64,000 nucleotides of DNA from Plasmopara viticola (Eukaryota; Oomycota; Peronosporomycetes; Peronosporales; Peronosporaceae). A model generated the notes under the pieces. That model saw nothing but the letters and a program-made list of their open reading frames with translations, searched no databases and was not told the DNA's origin. A program made the translations under genes and the position numbers. Each line of letters opens with the position of its first letter. Positions within the stretch are counted from its first letter, which is position 1. The stretch is taken from assembly GCA_001695595.3 (NCBI GenBank), contig MBPM02000026.1, forward strand, positions 784,968 to 848,967. The letters are read 5' to 3'. Shown one piece after another: positions 11,101 through 21,692 of this stretch.

Positions 11101-14100
11101 GATCGAAAAGTCCTAATACTTGGTGCATTTGAGGTAGTGGGTGTCTGCCACTAAGATCCTCACCGTGCTGGAACTAAAATGAGAGTGCTCGGCGCTATGA
11201 TTCAACTAAAGGAGAAATCTAATCGAAAATCACCGCGACACGGCTCTGATGGGCAACTCCAGAACCCTGCCTGTTCGCATCGCTAATAAACCGCAAGCTT
11301 TGGCTGCTTAAATTAATATCGTTATCGAGGCTAGTCGAATTCACCAGATCGTCGCGAGATTGTGTAAGCGACACTATTTCATAAAGATTTGCATAACGAC
11401 TGGCGTGCATTGACGAAGTACTTTTTAGCTTCCAGAAAACTTAAATTTTAAATCAAATATAGCTGAGAGATTTCTAGCTGCCACCGATGAAGTGACCTGG
11501 TACGCTTGAGAGCTTTCGCTCCTTAAGCGAATTTTAAGTGCTTACACATGGTAATTGTTAATGATAGCAGCCATCACCTACAGACCATGTATTTCTACTG
11601 ATCTAAAATACGAGCAGTACGCTGAGAGGCATACAGGAGCAATGGCCATACCCAGTCGAAGTTGGGATGGCGATGTGGATGTATCATCAAACATCTAAAC
11701 GGAGTTGGTGCCGGGATAAAAGTAAAGTATAGTGCACGCTGATAAACAACGTCTAAACAGCACTTCACAAATCACATGCTCCCTGATACTAACAAAGCTG
11801 ATTATGCCACGTAAACAGAAGACCGTAAAAGCTTATAGAGCCACAGACTATACTTTTACAGACGAGTCCACTCTAAACTCTTTCGATCTAAGACAATACC
11901 CCCTGAGCTCACGATGAGCGCTAGGCACCGCTATTATCCTTCAACAACCATTAACGAGACTAGAGAGACTATTTGCTATTGAGTATATGAAAAAGTGGTG
12001 CATTCTGATTACGACATGGCCACTGATTACCAGCGGTAAACTGTGCTCTGCAGAGCCCCACACGGCAAGAGAAATACCGCTTCATAATCATTTAAAGGGT
12101 TGTGCCTTGACTGCCTAGATCTCAGTCCACCTATTTAATGCATGACATACAGCGAAAGTCACCCTGTAATAGTGCCTAAATGCCTATTAAAGTCACCGCC
12201 CCAATTTACTCGGTGTATAACAAGTCATGCCGTACTTGATATGTAGCGAATGGTGACGTTGCTTGGTGAATAATGGGCTTTGTTACTCAATAAGCCCCAA
12301 AGTCAAATTCATCGCAGCACTTAGTACGCAGTGAGTGTTGTCCTTCTAAAGTATCTCTTAGTCGTTTACACGCCACTTAAGACGTTATGCACATTAATAT
12401 CAAGTTCAGTGACACTCGTTCTCGTCGCTGAGGTGATAGGATATCGTGTAACTTACCAAATATACCTTTACAATTACCATAGCACGACTTGCATACATGA
12501 TCCGTTTTATACATAGTGAGGTGGAAAAGCTTGTTCCTCCGGAGTTGATTGGCCCAAGTTAAGTATGAGTTGTAGTTACATGTTACGCTTCCATATTCGT
12601 TACGCTTATACAAATCCTTTTTTTAAAGGCGCCCGCCAACGCTGCATCCAGAAGAAACTACCGCCTTTCCTGGCTGATAGAACTCGTAGCGCCTTCAAGA
12701 TGTTATCACGTCTATTGGCCTAAGCAACTAGAAAGCACGACTTCACGTGGTGGGCGGTAAAAAGACTTGTACCAAATGTGGCTCCAAATAGAAACGCCGC
12801 ATCAATCTATCATTTTGAAATTGTGCCCTCTCACAATCGCCCAGAACACTCTAGCTGCTTTAATCGCAGCAAAATGGACGTAATGACCATTTCGACCTCT
12901 CAGACCCTAAGTGGGACTGTATCTTTTCCCATTAAAAATGGTGAATTTCAAAGACAGCCGATTTGGAGAAATGAATTACGACTCACGACTGAGACAGTAG
13001 GTCTGACGACTGATGGACTCGCTCATTGCGGTCTGATGATGATGAGTTCTTTTCGAAAACACAAAGTGTTTGAGTATACGACTAACTTAGTCCATCCACC
13101 CACTATAGAGCATTCCTACCCATCACCACCAAAAGCTTATGGGTATAGGTGGGCAACGGGGTGGGGATGGGTTTCCAATGCAGGGCTCTGTTATGCATCG
13201 AAACACGGTGAAGGTATTTAATTTCTACGTAAGATATTAGACATTTACACCGGAAGTGGTCAAGCTTAAAGCTGACATTTTAAAGATATATGGCCTTTGA
13301 TGATATGCTTTTAGGGTCTAGATGGTCTGTTTTAATTTATAGCTTAAAATTGAGGTCAAAGACCTCCAATGCAAATTATCTATTCAAAGAGCTATGACAG
13401 ACTCGCAGCAGCTGATAGCATTAAAAGCCAATGCACATTTGGTTCTTAGAGGCAGACGCTTGGTGAAGATGGAGCAATCTCCAACTTACATTCTTGCTTG
13501 GCCTCCAGAAGTGCGCTACCATCTGCACTAAACTCAGATGCAAACTAGTCGCGTCCATTGATGCCCTCAAGGTATGAGAATGAAAGATTCTAAACCGGAT
13601 TTGTCCGCGTCTGAGATGCCAGTGATGCATCCCCCGAGAAGAAAAAGCTTCGAACCCCACACCTTTTATCGGGTTTCCTTTCGCTTTTTTTCGCACAGCC
13701 CTTACTCAATTACACTTTTAAAGTGAGCTACTAGCATGAAAATTTAATTAGTGGCCAAACGCATGTTTGTTTATGGAGCGTTGGGCGCTCGATAATTACG
13801 AATACGCTCATTATTAATCACCAAACACCAAACTGGGCAAACTGATAGTGTATTAAAGCCGGTATCCGCTCAAAAATCGAACACAAATTTTCGAATCGGC
13901 GGAATTTCTAACGTCATTTTCAACTCAGTCTCAGTATACAGTCTGCACGCATTGACGTCGCGCGACCGGCACTCGATAACTTAGTTGTTTGCCTCCCCCT
14001 GACGCGTCGTTCTTTTTTTCTTTCCATCAAGTGTGGTAAGTGTCATTCTTTGTAACTTTTGTCACCTCCTGCCCCCCTCACTCTGGGTCCTACCCATAGC

Positions 14101-14416
14101 AGAGACTGTTGTGTGACTTGTCGCACGCACAGGCTACCAAGTCACCACGAGAGTGCTCACCCCCAGCAGCCAGCGTCCTTCCCGCACACGCAGATTCGAC
14201 CGGTTCCGATCGTGGGCGGGTGGACTCTTTGGAATAGACTTTTCCAGAGATCGATCGGCTACCGAACCAGTGCAAGCGTTGGCGAGGGAACCAGCCGCGA
14301 GACCATCATCGTGTCGGGTCCTTACAGATCGCTCGAATCGAGTCAGTGCGATTGATAAGCAGGCCAATAGTTGTGACGAGGTGATTGATTTGGAACCTGA
14401 AAAGAAGGAAGACAGG
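8156..14416. other. Gene-poor 6.3-kb stretch
   Basis: Both strands carry only short frames with no recognisable domain. The longest, + strand 12778-13221, begins with GTG and has no known motif. I found no tRNA, no terminal repeats and no transposase core. The last 400 bp before the kinase at 14417 presumably hold its promoter and 5' UTR; the frame is open upstream to 14153 without an ATG. Confidence 0.45.
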
Positions 14417-15746
14417 ATGCAGGAAGTATCAGCTGAACTTCAGCAGCAACTGCAGGCGCTGGGCATCAACACGTCCGACGACGTTTTTCGGACCGGCTCA
14501 GAGCAGTTTGACCAGAATGGACTCAGCTCACCCATTCCGCAAGAAGTGCGTTTTCTGAACGCAGAGCTGCGACATTGTTCAGTAGAGGGCGTGGGTATGG
14601 TGCTCGCCATCTTTTCGGGCTCCGGAGCCGTGTACGAGATCGTCCGCACGCTACGCAAATGCATTTACGGCAAGGTCAAGCACGCTGTGCGTCTGCACAT
14701 GACACCTAATGGCACTTTTGTACGCATGCAGTATGAGGTGGCCATCAAAGTCATGAGCAAGGTGCGTTCATCATTAGAGTCGAATAAAAATGGCCTCTTT
14801 TTACTCTAGGCGCTGACTTTGTACAGATTATTATAGAGGAAGGCAATCTCCAGGAAAATCCACTTGTCGAGCTGGCAGCACAGCAGTACCTGTCGGTTCC
14901 TGGCCATGAAAATGTTCTCACTTTGGTAAGAAACGTGGTTGTGAAGACGGCGTCTTCTTAGCTCACGTCGTATCTATTGTGTTTGTTTATGTAGCTCGAG
15001 TGCTTACACGATGCTGATTTCATCTATGCTGTACTTCCTTTTTGTAATGGTGGCGAATTGTTCTCCGTGGTGGAAAGTGGTGGCGCAATGGAAGAGGCGG
15101 AGTGTCGACATTGGTTTACTCAAATCCTTGCAGGTCTGTCATACCTGCAGAGTCGGTACATATGCCATCGTGACATGTCTTTAGAAAATGTGCTGTTGGA
15201 TGGTGATACTTCAAAGGTAAGGCAAGTTAACACTACTTTCGATCGGATTAACGCAACTAATTATTGCTGCTTCATGTGATATAGATCATTGACTTTGGTC
15301 TCTCAATCGGAATTCCAGTCGATGCGCGTGGCATGACATATTCTCTGCCACCTGCTGGTGCTGTTGGCAAAATCTTTTACATGCCTCCTGAGGTAACTAT
15401 CTAGACTTTTGATTTTGCGAGCCTCTGTTTTAAACACTCTTGTTATGGGTAGATATACCGCAACCAAGTCCCCTTTAACGGTTTCTCGGCAGACGTTTGG
15501 TCGACTGGTGTAATGCTTTTCATCATGGTGACAGGTGCCCCACCTTTTGAGCGCCCAGATGACGCAGATCCGCGATTTCAGATGATCTCACAAGGTCTCA
15601 TGGGTGAAATGTTAGACTCGTGGGGTATGGACCACGTGTCAGCGAGCGTGCGTGATTTAATGTCGAAATTGCTAATTGTCGATGACCCATCCCAACGCCT
15701 GACAGTAGAGCAGATCGCCATGCATCCGTGGATCCACGGCGGATAG
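14417..15746 (+). CDS. Ser/Thr protein kinase, five exons
   Basis: Exons 14417-14761, 14827-14925, 14995-15216, 15285-15392 and 15453-15746 join in phase 0 throughout, giving 355 residues. Introns are 60-69 bp with GT..AG ends. Kinase landmarks are the VAIK lysine at the end of exon 1, the catalytic loop HRDMSLENVLL in exon 3, DFGLS at the start of exon 4, MPPE (in the APE position) at its end, and ADVWSTGVMLF in exon 5. The glycine-rich loop is poorly conserved. About 90 N-terminal residues before the kinase domain show no known domain. HRDMSLEN in place of HRDLKPEN is a catalytic-loop variant I associate with oomycete kinases. The substrate is unknown. The start at 14417 is the first ATG in the frame. 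Confidence 0.85.
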
Positions 15747-15880
15747 GTCAAGTGCGCAAGAATGAACTGTTGTCTCGTTTTTGATCGTATCTGGTCGAAT
15801 TGTGTTAATCTTGTAAATAGTTCGGGACCTGCTTGTCTTGCAACCTTTCTATCATCTGAAATGCCGGATAAGTTTTCCAC

Positions 15881-16269
15881 TTAACCCCAAGTGGAGTGGC
15901 AATAGTAAAATGCTTCGGGTGGAGCCGGATGCATTGATGGTGGCAAATCCTTCAACGTAAATGTCTGTCCTTGGTTAGATACGAAATTCACTAGTGCCCA
16001 CACAGGACGTTCATGCTGAATGGTAGCACTCTTCGCCTGCGCTGACGTTCCATCAGCAGCCGCACGTTTCTCTTGAGCTGAAAGCCAAAAATGGAGACCG
16101 CTGATTAAAAAGACATGACTTTGCTATCGAATGACATACCTTCAAAGCTGTCGTAATAGAGTTTGACGTTAGTTCTATGGTTGCGTCCTCGGTTGTGTCG
16201 TTGACGCGCCTCGTGCGAGTCCTCGAACGACTTATTGCAGTACTCGCACACGTAGCGCGACTTCCCCAT
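15881..16269 (-). CDS. ZMAT5 / U11-U12 snRNP 20K-like zinc-finger protein
   Basis: A small two-exon gene rebuilt by hand: exon 1 16269-16140, a 62-bp intron (16078-16139, gtatgt..ttcag), and exon 2 16077-15881, joined in phase 1; 108 residues. The N-terminus MGKSRYVCEYCNKSF has the two cysteines and continues to RQRHNRGRNH with the two histidines, a matrin/U1-C-type C2H2 finger. The YYDSF after the finger and the C-terminal LPPSMHPAPPEAF..WG match the ends of animal ZMAT5, a minor-spliceosome U11/U12 component. The central CCCH finger of animal ZMAT5 is absent, so the protein is shorter. The gene sits 80 bp downstream of SNF8 on the same strand. The family call is good; minor-spliceosome function is inferred. 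Confidence 0.75.
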
Positions 16270-16348
16270 GCCAAATCCTCTCTTTTAAATACGATCGATT
16301 TTGATATTTCATGTAAATTTAGAGTGGCAAACACACTACTAGAATGAC

Positions 16349-17221
16349 TTATGTATAGGTCCCCATCAGCGTGATACTCGGGAAAAAGTATGAAGGCTCG
16401 TTTGTCTGCGCAGCATACGTTCGAGATAAAAAGCAGGTGACATAATACACAGGATATGCAGATAAGTGCATACCTGCTCGTCCAGCCACGTCATGCCTTC
16501 TCGGAGCAGTACGTTCAGCGCCAGCATACTGCGCTTTTTATCCCATTGCAGCTCACGCGCCAAAATACTGACGTTCACCATACCGCCGGTTGTCTGCGCC
16601 ATCGCCAGGATCGTCGAGTGGTCTTGACTCAGTACTACTGGCACTGTTACAATCTATATCACTATTAATCAGCTCAGTTGCCCCCCGATCCAGTCTTAAA
16701 GCAGCTATAAAGCTCACCATCGTTCTCTGTTCCATATCGATCAGCTGAAATCCCTCTCCGAGCACGCTAAGTTTTTGCACCGCCCGCTTCACATCATCAT
16801 CAGTCACCGTCTGCATTCCCGCTCCTCGCTTTTTCTCCAGAAGGCGCAGCAGATCGCTCATGCCAATTAGTCCACCGTTTTTGGAGCGCGTGATGATGCA
16901 CACTTCGATGATCTGCACCGCGAGTTCATAATAGAAATCGCCCACATCCAGCAGCTCCGACCAAAACCCCTTTTTGGAAGCAAGTGGATCTACACCGATT
17001 TTGGCGCACATGACCTGGAACTTGCGACGGAAGTCTGGATCCTTTTTAATGTTGCTCTTGTATTTGGTGGCGAACGCCTGCAAATTCGTGCGGAAAAGCT
17101 CCAGCTGCGATGACACGTGCGACAAGTTTGCCTCTATAAGCTGTTCACCTACATCTGAAAATTGCTTCGCCTGCTCCTGTTTCTTGCGCACGGCGCCAAT
17201 GCCCACGCCGCGCCGTCGCAT
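16349..17221 (-). CDS. SNF8: SNF8 / VPS22, ESCRT-II subunit
   Basis: EAP30-family component of ESCRT-II, which acts in sorting ubiquitinated membrane proteins into multivesicular endosomes. Exons 17221-16718, 16653-16474 and 16405-16349 are separated by 64- and 68-bp introns; 246 residues, the normal length for the family. The N-terminus MRRRGVGIGAVRKKQ, the central FYYELAVQIIEVCI and the winged-helix regions MSDLLRLLEKKRG and LREGMTWLDEQ are diagnostic. The protein ends SYFFPSITLMGTYT. The gene is divergent from SAR1, with starts 317 bp apart. Confidence 0.95.
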
Positions 17222-17463
17222 CTTATCGAAAAGTTTGGTACTTTACCTAAAGAATCGTTTATCAGTAAATATAGAGATCAGGACTTTCGACGAATAGTTT
17301 CCTGTTTCGTGTCCGATTTTGGCAATCATATTGGTCAAAACCTTTGCAAAACTTCGGTGGCGGTAGTGTAGATTTAAATCTTACCAAGGACTTGTATGAG
17401 AAAGAAGCTTTCACCACCGGATACACTCCTCTTAGACCGATCCCACTGTTTCTTCTTCATTTG

Positions 17464-17479
17464 TTCATTCATTTCGCGG
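17464..17479 (+). promoter_or_regulatory. Possible initiator (Inr-like) element upstream of SAR1
   Basis: The sequence TTCATTCATTTCGCGG, about 60 bp upstream of the SAR1 start, resembles the YCAYTYY initiator described for oomycete core promoters. It is a short match in a pyrimidine-rich stretch, so chance is possible. Confidence 0.3.
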
Positions 17480-17538
17480 TTTGCGGTCATCGTCCCAAAG
17501 TGGAAACTTGTTCTCAGCCGCAAAGCTCCCCCGCCGCC

Positions 17539-18251
17539 ATGTTTATATTTGACTGGTTTTACGACGTGCTTGGATACCTGGGTACGTACGAAAGATAACG
17601 GATCTGTCTGTGGACCGCGAGGTCGAGCCCGATACTACTTTGTCGTTTCGGTACAAATCTTAGCTTAATAACCAGATGGGTGACATTTTTGCAATACTAT
17701 GCGATGTATTATTTTTAGGTCTCTACCACAAGAACGCTAAAATCTTGTTCTTGGGCTTGGACAATGCAGGAAAGACGACCCTTCTACACATGCTTAAAGA
17801 CGACCGTGTAGCTGTTCATGAGCCCACGCTTCACCCTAACTCGGAGGAATTGATTATTGGTAAGCTGCGTCTTCGCACTTTTGACTTGGGCGGTCACGAA
17901 ACTGCTCGTCGGCTCTGGAGAGACTACTTCGCTACAGTTGACGGAGTGGTCTTTGTTGTGGACGCACTGGACCGTGAGCGCTTCCCCGAGTCAAAGCGTG
18001 AGCTTGACACGCTGCTGGGCTACGATGAGCTGGCAAATGTGCCTTTCCTTGTGCTGGGCAACAAGATCGACGTACCACGCGCCGCGTCCGAGGATGAGCT
18101 GCGCAGCTCTTTGGGTTTGTATGAAACCTATGGCAAGGAAGCACGCAGCGACAAGGACGCTAGTATTCGCCCCATCGAGTTGTACATGTGCTCAGTAGTG
18201 CGTCGGATGGGATACGCTGACGGCTTTCGCTGGATGGCCCAGTTTTTGTAG
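17539..18251 (+). CDS. SAR1: SAR1, COPII small GTPase
   Basis: Sar1 starts COPII coat assembly at ER exit sites. Exon 1 17539-17581 encodes the amphipathic N-terminus [15 protein letters not shown] 137-bp intron (17582-17718) joins in phase 1 to exon 2 17719-18251; 191 residues, the normal length. GTPase motifs are GLDNAGKT, the switch I region [20 protein letters not shown] and CSVVRR. The C-terminus [13 protein letters not shown] is typical. The ATG has a strong GCCGCC context. An in-frame ATG inside the intron (17676) would give a different, hydrophobic N-terminus; see findings. Confidence 0.96.
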
Positions 18252-18407
18252 GTCATCGTTGGGGAAATTGTCGCTCTTGTGCAGCGACTATTAAGAATAA
18301 CTACGTAGTACGATCTTTGCTGACGCGACTGTAAAGTAAATCTTTCTCATAGTCCTCACTTCAATGACCAAAAATTATATTATTTAAGACAGCATAAATT
18401 TTCCAAT

Positions 18408-19745
18408 ATGAACGTTGCTAAGGACGACGTCGGGCTGGCACGCAAAGTTACCGCCGTGGGAACGCTGGGCGAAGTCGGGGCCGCCTACGCCGTATATGAG
18501 AAGAACTGGATCTGTTCCGACTGCAATCACGAGAATTATGCGCGTTCCAAGCGCTGCTTCCGATGCCGTGCACCTAAAGTGGAGCGGTTTGATGCTTTGG
18601 TGGTGCACAGTGAGGCTGACGCGCATTCGTGGCGAGAGGCGCTTGATCCCTTGTCAAATAAAATCTATTACTATAATACTCTGACGAACGCAACACAATG
18701 GGAGCGACCGACTGAAATGGGCGCAGCGCCACATGGCACAGGCTGGTTTGGCCGCGGCAAGGCCGGTGCAACCGAGAATGATCGTTACGAGCAGCTAAAT
18801 GCAAAGTTTATGACGCGACCAGCTCGCACGCAATTGGATGCAATGCCTACCGCCAACTCGCAGCTTGAAGGAGCCTACGAATACAATATCTGGTACGACA
18901 AGTACATCGGAGATCACTGGGATGACGCACGCGGTAAAGAGCCAGCGACTACGCGCTGCGTATTAGAGCGTGACGCTGGCAAGACCAAGGCGGATATTGT
19001 GAGCAAAGCCAACCGATATTTTTGCGTACACTTTGCGCGCGGTATGTGTGCCAGGGGAGCGGAGTGCAGCTACTACCACCGTCTACCGTCTGTGGCGGAC
19101 GAGACGCGCCTCGGCATGATGCACGACTGCTTTGGCCGGGAACGTCATGCTACGGACCGAGATGATATGGCCGGTGTGGGCAATTTCACAAGAAATTCGC
19201 GGACATTGTACGTAGGGGGACTGAAGAGTACTAGTGGTCACGAAGCTTTAAAGCTGCAGGAAGATGCGTTGTGGAAACAGTTTGGTGAGTGGGGCGAGGT
19301 GGAGAACATTAATGTTATCAATCGTAAATCAATTTGCTTTGTGCGGTATCGGCATCGCACCAGCGCCGAATTCGCCAAGGAAGCTATGGCCAATCAAACG
19401 CTGCAGAGTGACGAGGTGCTAAATGTGCGCTGGGCGTTTGATGATCCAAACCCTGTAGCAAAACAGGCGGGAGAGCGCTCGGACCGAGATGCAATTGTCG
19501 CAATGATGCAGGCTAAGGGTGCTGCTACAACAGAGGACACGGCTTTTGATTACCCAGAGAACTATCAGATGCCAGCCACTAAGCGACAACGAATTGATGG
19601 TGATACGTTGGCGTCTTATCCGAACACGGATACGCAGTTTATTAGCGCTGGACATTCGACGAAAGCGACTGAAGAAGAGCTGATGGCCCAATTAAGCTAT
19701 GCCGACCCCAACGGCGAAGTCATTTCGGAGGAAGATGACAAGTAG
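18408..19745 (+). CDS. CWC2: CWC2/RBM22-like pre-mRNA splicing factor with extra RanBP2 and WW domains
   Basis: A component of the NTC-associated part of the spliceosome that contacts U6 snRNA. Single exon, 445 residues. The order is a RanBP2-type zinc finger (C36, C39, C50, C53), a WW domain (W75 to W98-x-R-P), and the Cwc2 core. The core consists of a CCCH finger C206-x7-C214-x5-C220-x3-H224 in the context YFCVHFARGMCARGAEC, then an RRM with LYVGGL (267-272) and ICFVRYR (309-315). The core, including the conserved YNIWYDKY segment before the finger, fits Cwc2/RBM22. The two N-terminal domains are additions relative to yeast and human Cwc2/RBM22 as I know them. The SAR1 stop is only 157 bp upstream. 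Confidence 0.9.
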   Translation: MNVAKDDVGLARKVTAVGTLGEVGAAYAVYEKNWICSDCNHENYARSKRCFRCRAPKVERFDALVVHSEADAHSWREALDPLSNKIYYYNTLTNATQWERPTEMGAAPHGTGWFGRGKAGATENDRYEQLNAKFMTRPARTQLDAMPTANSQLEGAYEYNIWYDKYIGDHWDDARGKEPATTRCVLERDAGKTKADIVSKANRYFCVHFARGMCARGAECSYYHRLPSVADETRLGMMHDCFGRERHATDRDDMAGVGNFTRNSRTLYVGGLKSTSGHEALKLQEDALWKQFGEWGEVENINVINRKSICFVRYRHRTSAEFAKEAMANQTLQSDEVLNVRWAFDDPNPVAKQAGERSDRDAIVAMMQAKGAATTEDTAFDYPENYQMPATKRQRIDGDTLASYPNTDTQFISAGHSTKATEEELMAQLSYADPNGEVISEEDDK

Positions 19746-20404
19746 ACTAATAAAGGTGATTACTGCCTCTACATCGCCACCTATCATCTTAGCGACGCTC
19801 TGAAGGTCTGCTAAGGTTCTACTGTAAGGCTCACTGCAATATCGTGTTTATCCTTTTGTAAACATACATAGTCCGATGCATATTGGGGCAACCGTTGCCA
19901 AGCTTGATAAGGTAAGCGGCAGTGAAAAAAATCTTTGATAAATTGCTAGAAAGTGCTCTGGCATTTGAAACCCCAGGGAAATTAAAAAAATGTGATGGCT
20001 ACCAAGTATGTTCTAAATGAGCTCATTGCATTTAGTATCAAATTTAAGCTTATAGTGCATTCTTGAGCCGTACGGATAAATAGGAAAGCCCCTTAGAGAG
20101 ACATCAAACATGGCGACATGTTTCGCTTTGTCGACAAGGTGGCTCACATTGACTAAGGCCATCACAATTTGGTCAAGTCCCATCAGACTTCGTTTAACAC
20201 TCGCGTTATCAGCCTCAGGCCAATCAAATCTGCCGATGACGACGGTTACGTCACAATGAGCATTTTTCTCCAAGTAATGCAGTCAAGCGGCTATATTATT
20301 CACACGACAAATAACGCACATCATTAGTCTTTCTGTATTATTATTATATGGATTTATGCACCGTACATACATCCGGACATCGACTTGATTGATTTACCAT
20401 CTAT
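19746..20404. other. Intergenic, nothing recognised
   Basis: Contains the CWC2 3' region. A minus-strand frame of 86 codons at 20013-20273 has no known motif. Confidence 0.4.
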
Positions 20405-20750
20405 ATGACATGTCGATTCAGGGAAAAGGTTGGGGTGACGCCCTCCTTCCAAGCGCGGGGGCCAAATGCTTGCGCGCTTCGGGCAGGCGCTCTCGGGCAT
20501 CTGCAGGTCTCTAACGAGTCTCACCCTCGACGCGACGGTCTCCAGCACCAGGGCGCCACCTGGGCTCTTACCAAGTCAGAGATAAACAAAATAATGGAAG
20601 ACCCTCACGACCTTGGTGCTGGCTGCACTGCCCGCCGAATGAGACCCGACGTATGCGGACACCACTCTATGCCGTGGACTAGCCAGACTGAGCCTAGCAC
20701 GTGCATAACTTGGCAACGCGATAACGTAATACAATACAATGACATGTCGA
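20405..20750 (+). mobile_element. LINE-derived element, short class, copy C
   Basis: Body 20417-20738 (about 322 bp), plus orientation, flanked by a perfect 12-bp duplication ATGACATGTCGA (20405-20416 and 20739-20750; the leading AT may belong to the tail). It begins GGGAAAAGGTTGGGGTGACG and keeps about 130 bp of the family 5' end to CTCCAGCACCAGG. It then jumps to a 28-bp island that encodes ATWALTKS in the long class. An A-rich linker and about 150 bp of the family 3' end follow, with an (ACAAT)n tail. No coding capacity for retrotransposition remains. Confidence 0.88.
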
Positions 20751-21072
20751 CATAATTTCTTTAAGAAGCATCCACCAATTTTTGACAATGCAGCTTGAGA
20801 ATTGACCTGCAGCACTCCTGCTTCGACATCTTCGTGCAATAACGAGCTTTATTATGGTCGGATACACACTCCTCTTTTGAGAAAAGCTTGATCGTATTGC
20901 TTTTAAATCTGCTGACATTCGATCGATCTGATGTGACCATACAATTCTCCTAATCACAATTGCTACAAAATTGACAAGAAGAGTATCCAAATATCTTTCG
21001 AAAGGTCGCGTTGTGTTTAGTTGATCAGCGGTGCTGAATGATGCAGTAAACATTGTGCGCAGTATTTTTGCG

Positions 21073-21468
21073 ATGCGGCACTTCCTCTGTGTTAATACCG
21101 CTCGGTTCGGCATGGTAGCCATATACATCAAATGGTGTCAGACTCAAGTGCTAGCTTTAGAGTGCTGGACAAATGCGAACGGAACCAAGATCTGCTCAAA
21201 TGACCCGACGGGACTTCGAGCAACGTGGTGGTTCTTCTTTGTGCTGCTTCTTTTCGTAAGCATTGCTTCCGGGTGTTTTGACGCAGATTGGTGGCCACAA
21301 AGTACAACACCGCAAGAATCTCGGGCAGCAGGCCTCGAAAGCGGATTGCTGGACGACGATAAAGGGCTGAGTGTGTCACTAATTCACCCATTATTAGGTG
21401 AGCACAGAGCAAATAACATGCAGCAACCCTTGATTTCGAAGCCCGCGTATCGCTATTTAGATTCTTAG
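21073..21468 (+). CDS. Small putative membrane protein, unknown
   Basis: An uninterrupted frame of 131 residues from the ATG at 21073; a second ATG at 21112 is possible. One strong hydrophobic segment (WWFFFVLLLFVSIASGCF) is preceded by a short region with cysteines (ECWTNANGTKICSN), suggesting a lumenal or extracellular loop. A polar tail of about 60 residues follows. No family is recognised. It stands in the same orientation as the antiporter 224 bp downstream, with AT-rich sequence between. It could be a lineage-specific protein or a chance frame; the composition favours a real gene. Confidence 0.5.
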   Translation: MRHFLCVNTARFGMVAIYIKWCQTQVLALECWTNANGTKICSNDPTGLRATWWFFFVLLLFVSIASGCFDADWWPQSTTPQESRAAGLESGLLDDDKGLSVSLIHPLLGEHRANNMQQPLISKPAYRYLDS

Positions 21469-21692
21469 CAGGGTAAATTCAAAGATATCATTTACGAAAC
21501 GATCTTATAATCTGTAAATCTTGGTATACAAGGTGAAATTTGAAGCTGTTACTTTGTATACAATATACGCAGGGCGTTTGCCCTTTAATTTTATCCATTA
21601 AATTCGGAATGGTGTACTTTAAAGCCTACTTTTCACGTTTTAAAAAGCTGAGACCATTGATATTTGATTAACAGTCTGTCTAAAAAGGCTCC

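Noticed and set aside
12778..13221. 147-codon + frame
   Set aside because: Starts with GTG, no recognisable domain, no splice extension, in a gene-poor block.
13620..13690. GGTTCGAAGCT on the minus strand, resembling a tRNA B box
   Set aside because: No A box at tRNA spacing and no acceptor-stem pairing; not a tRNA gene.
17676..18251. ATG at 17676 as the SAR1 start
   Set aside because: The spliced first exon at 17539 gives the conserved amphipathic Sar1 N-terminus; 17676 is kept only as a possible alternative.
20405..20755. 116-codon open frame through short element C, also open in copy D, as a possible small protein
   Set aside because: The frame begins outside the element and joins unrelated LINE frames; copy E does not keep it clearly. 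More likely chance.
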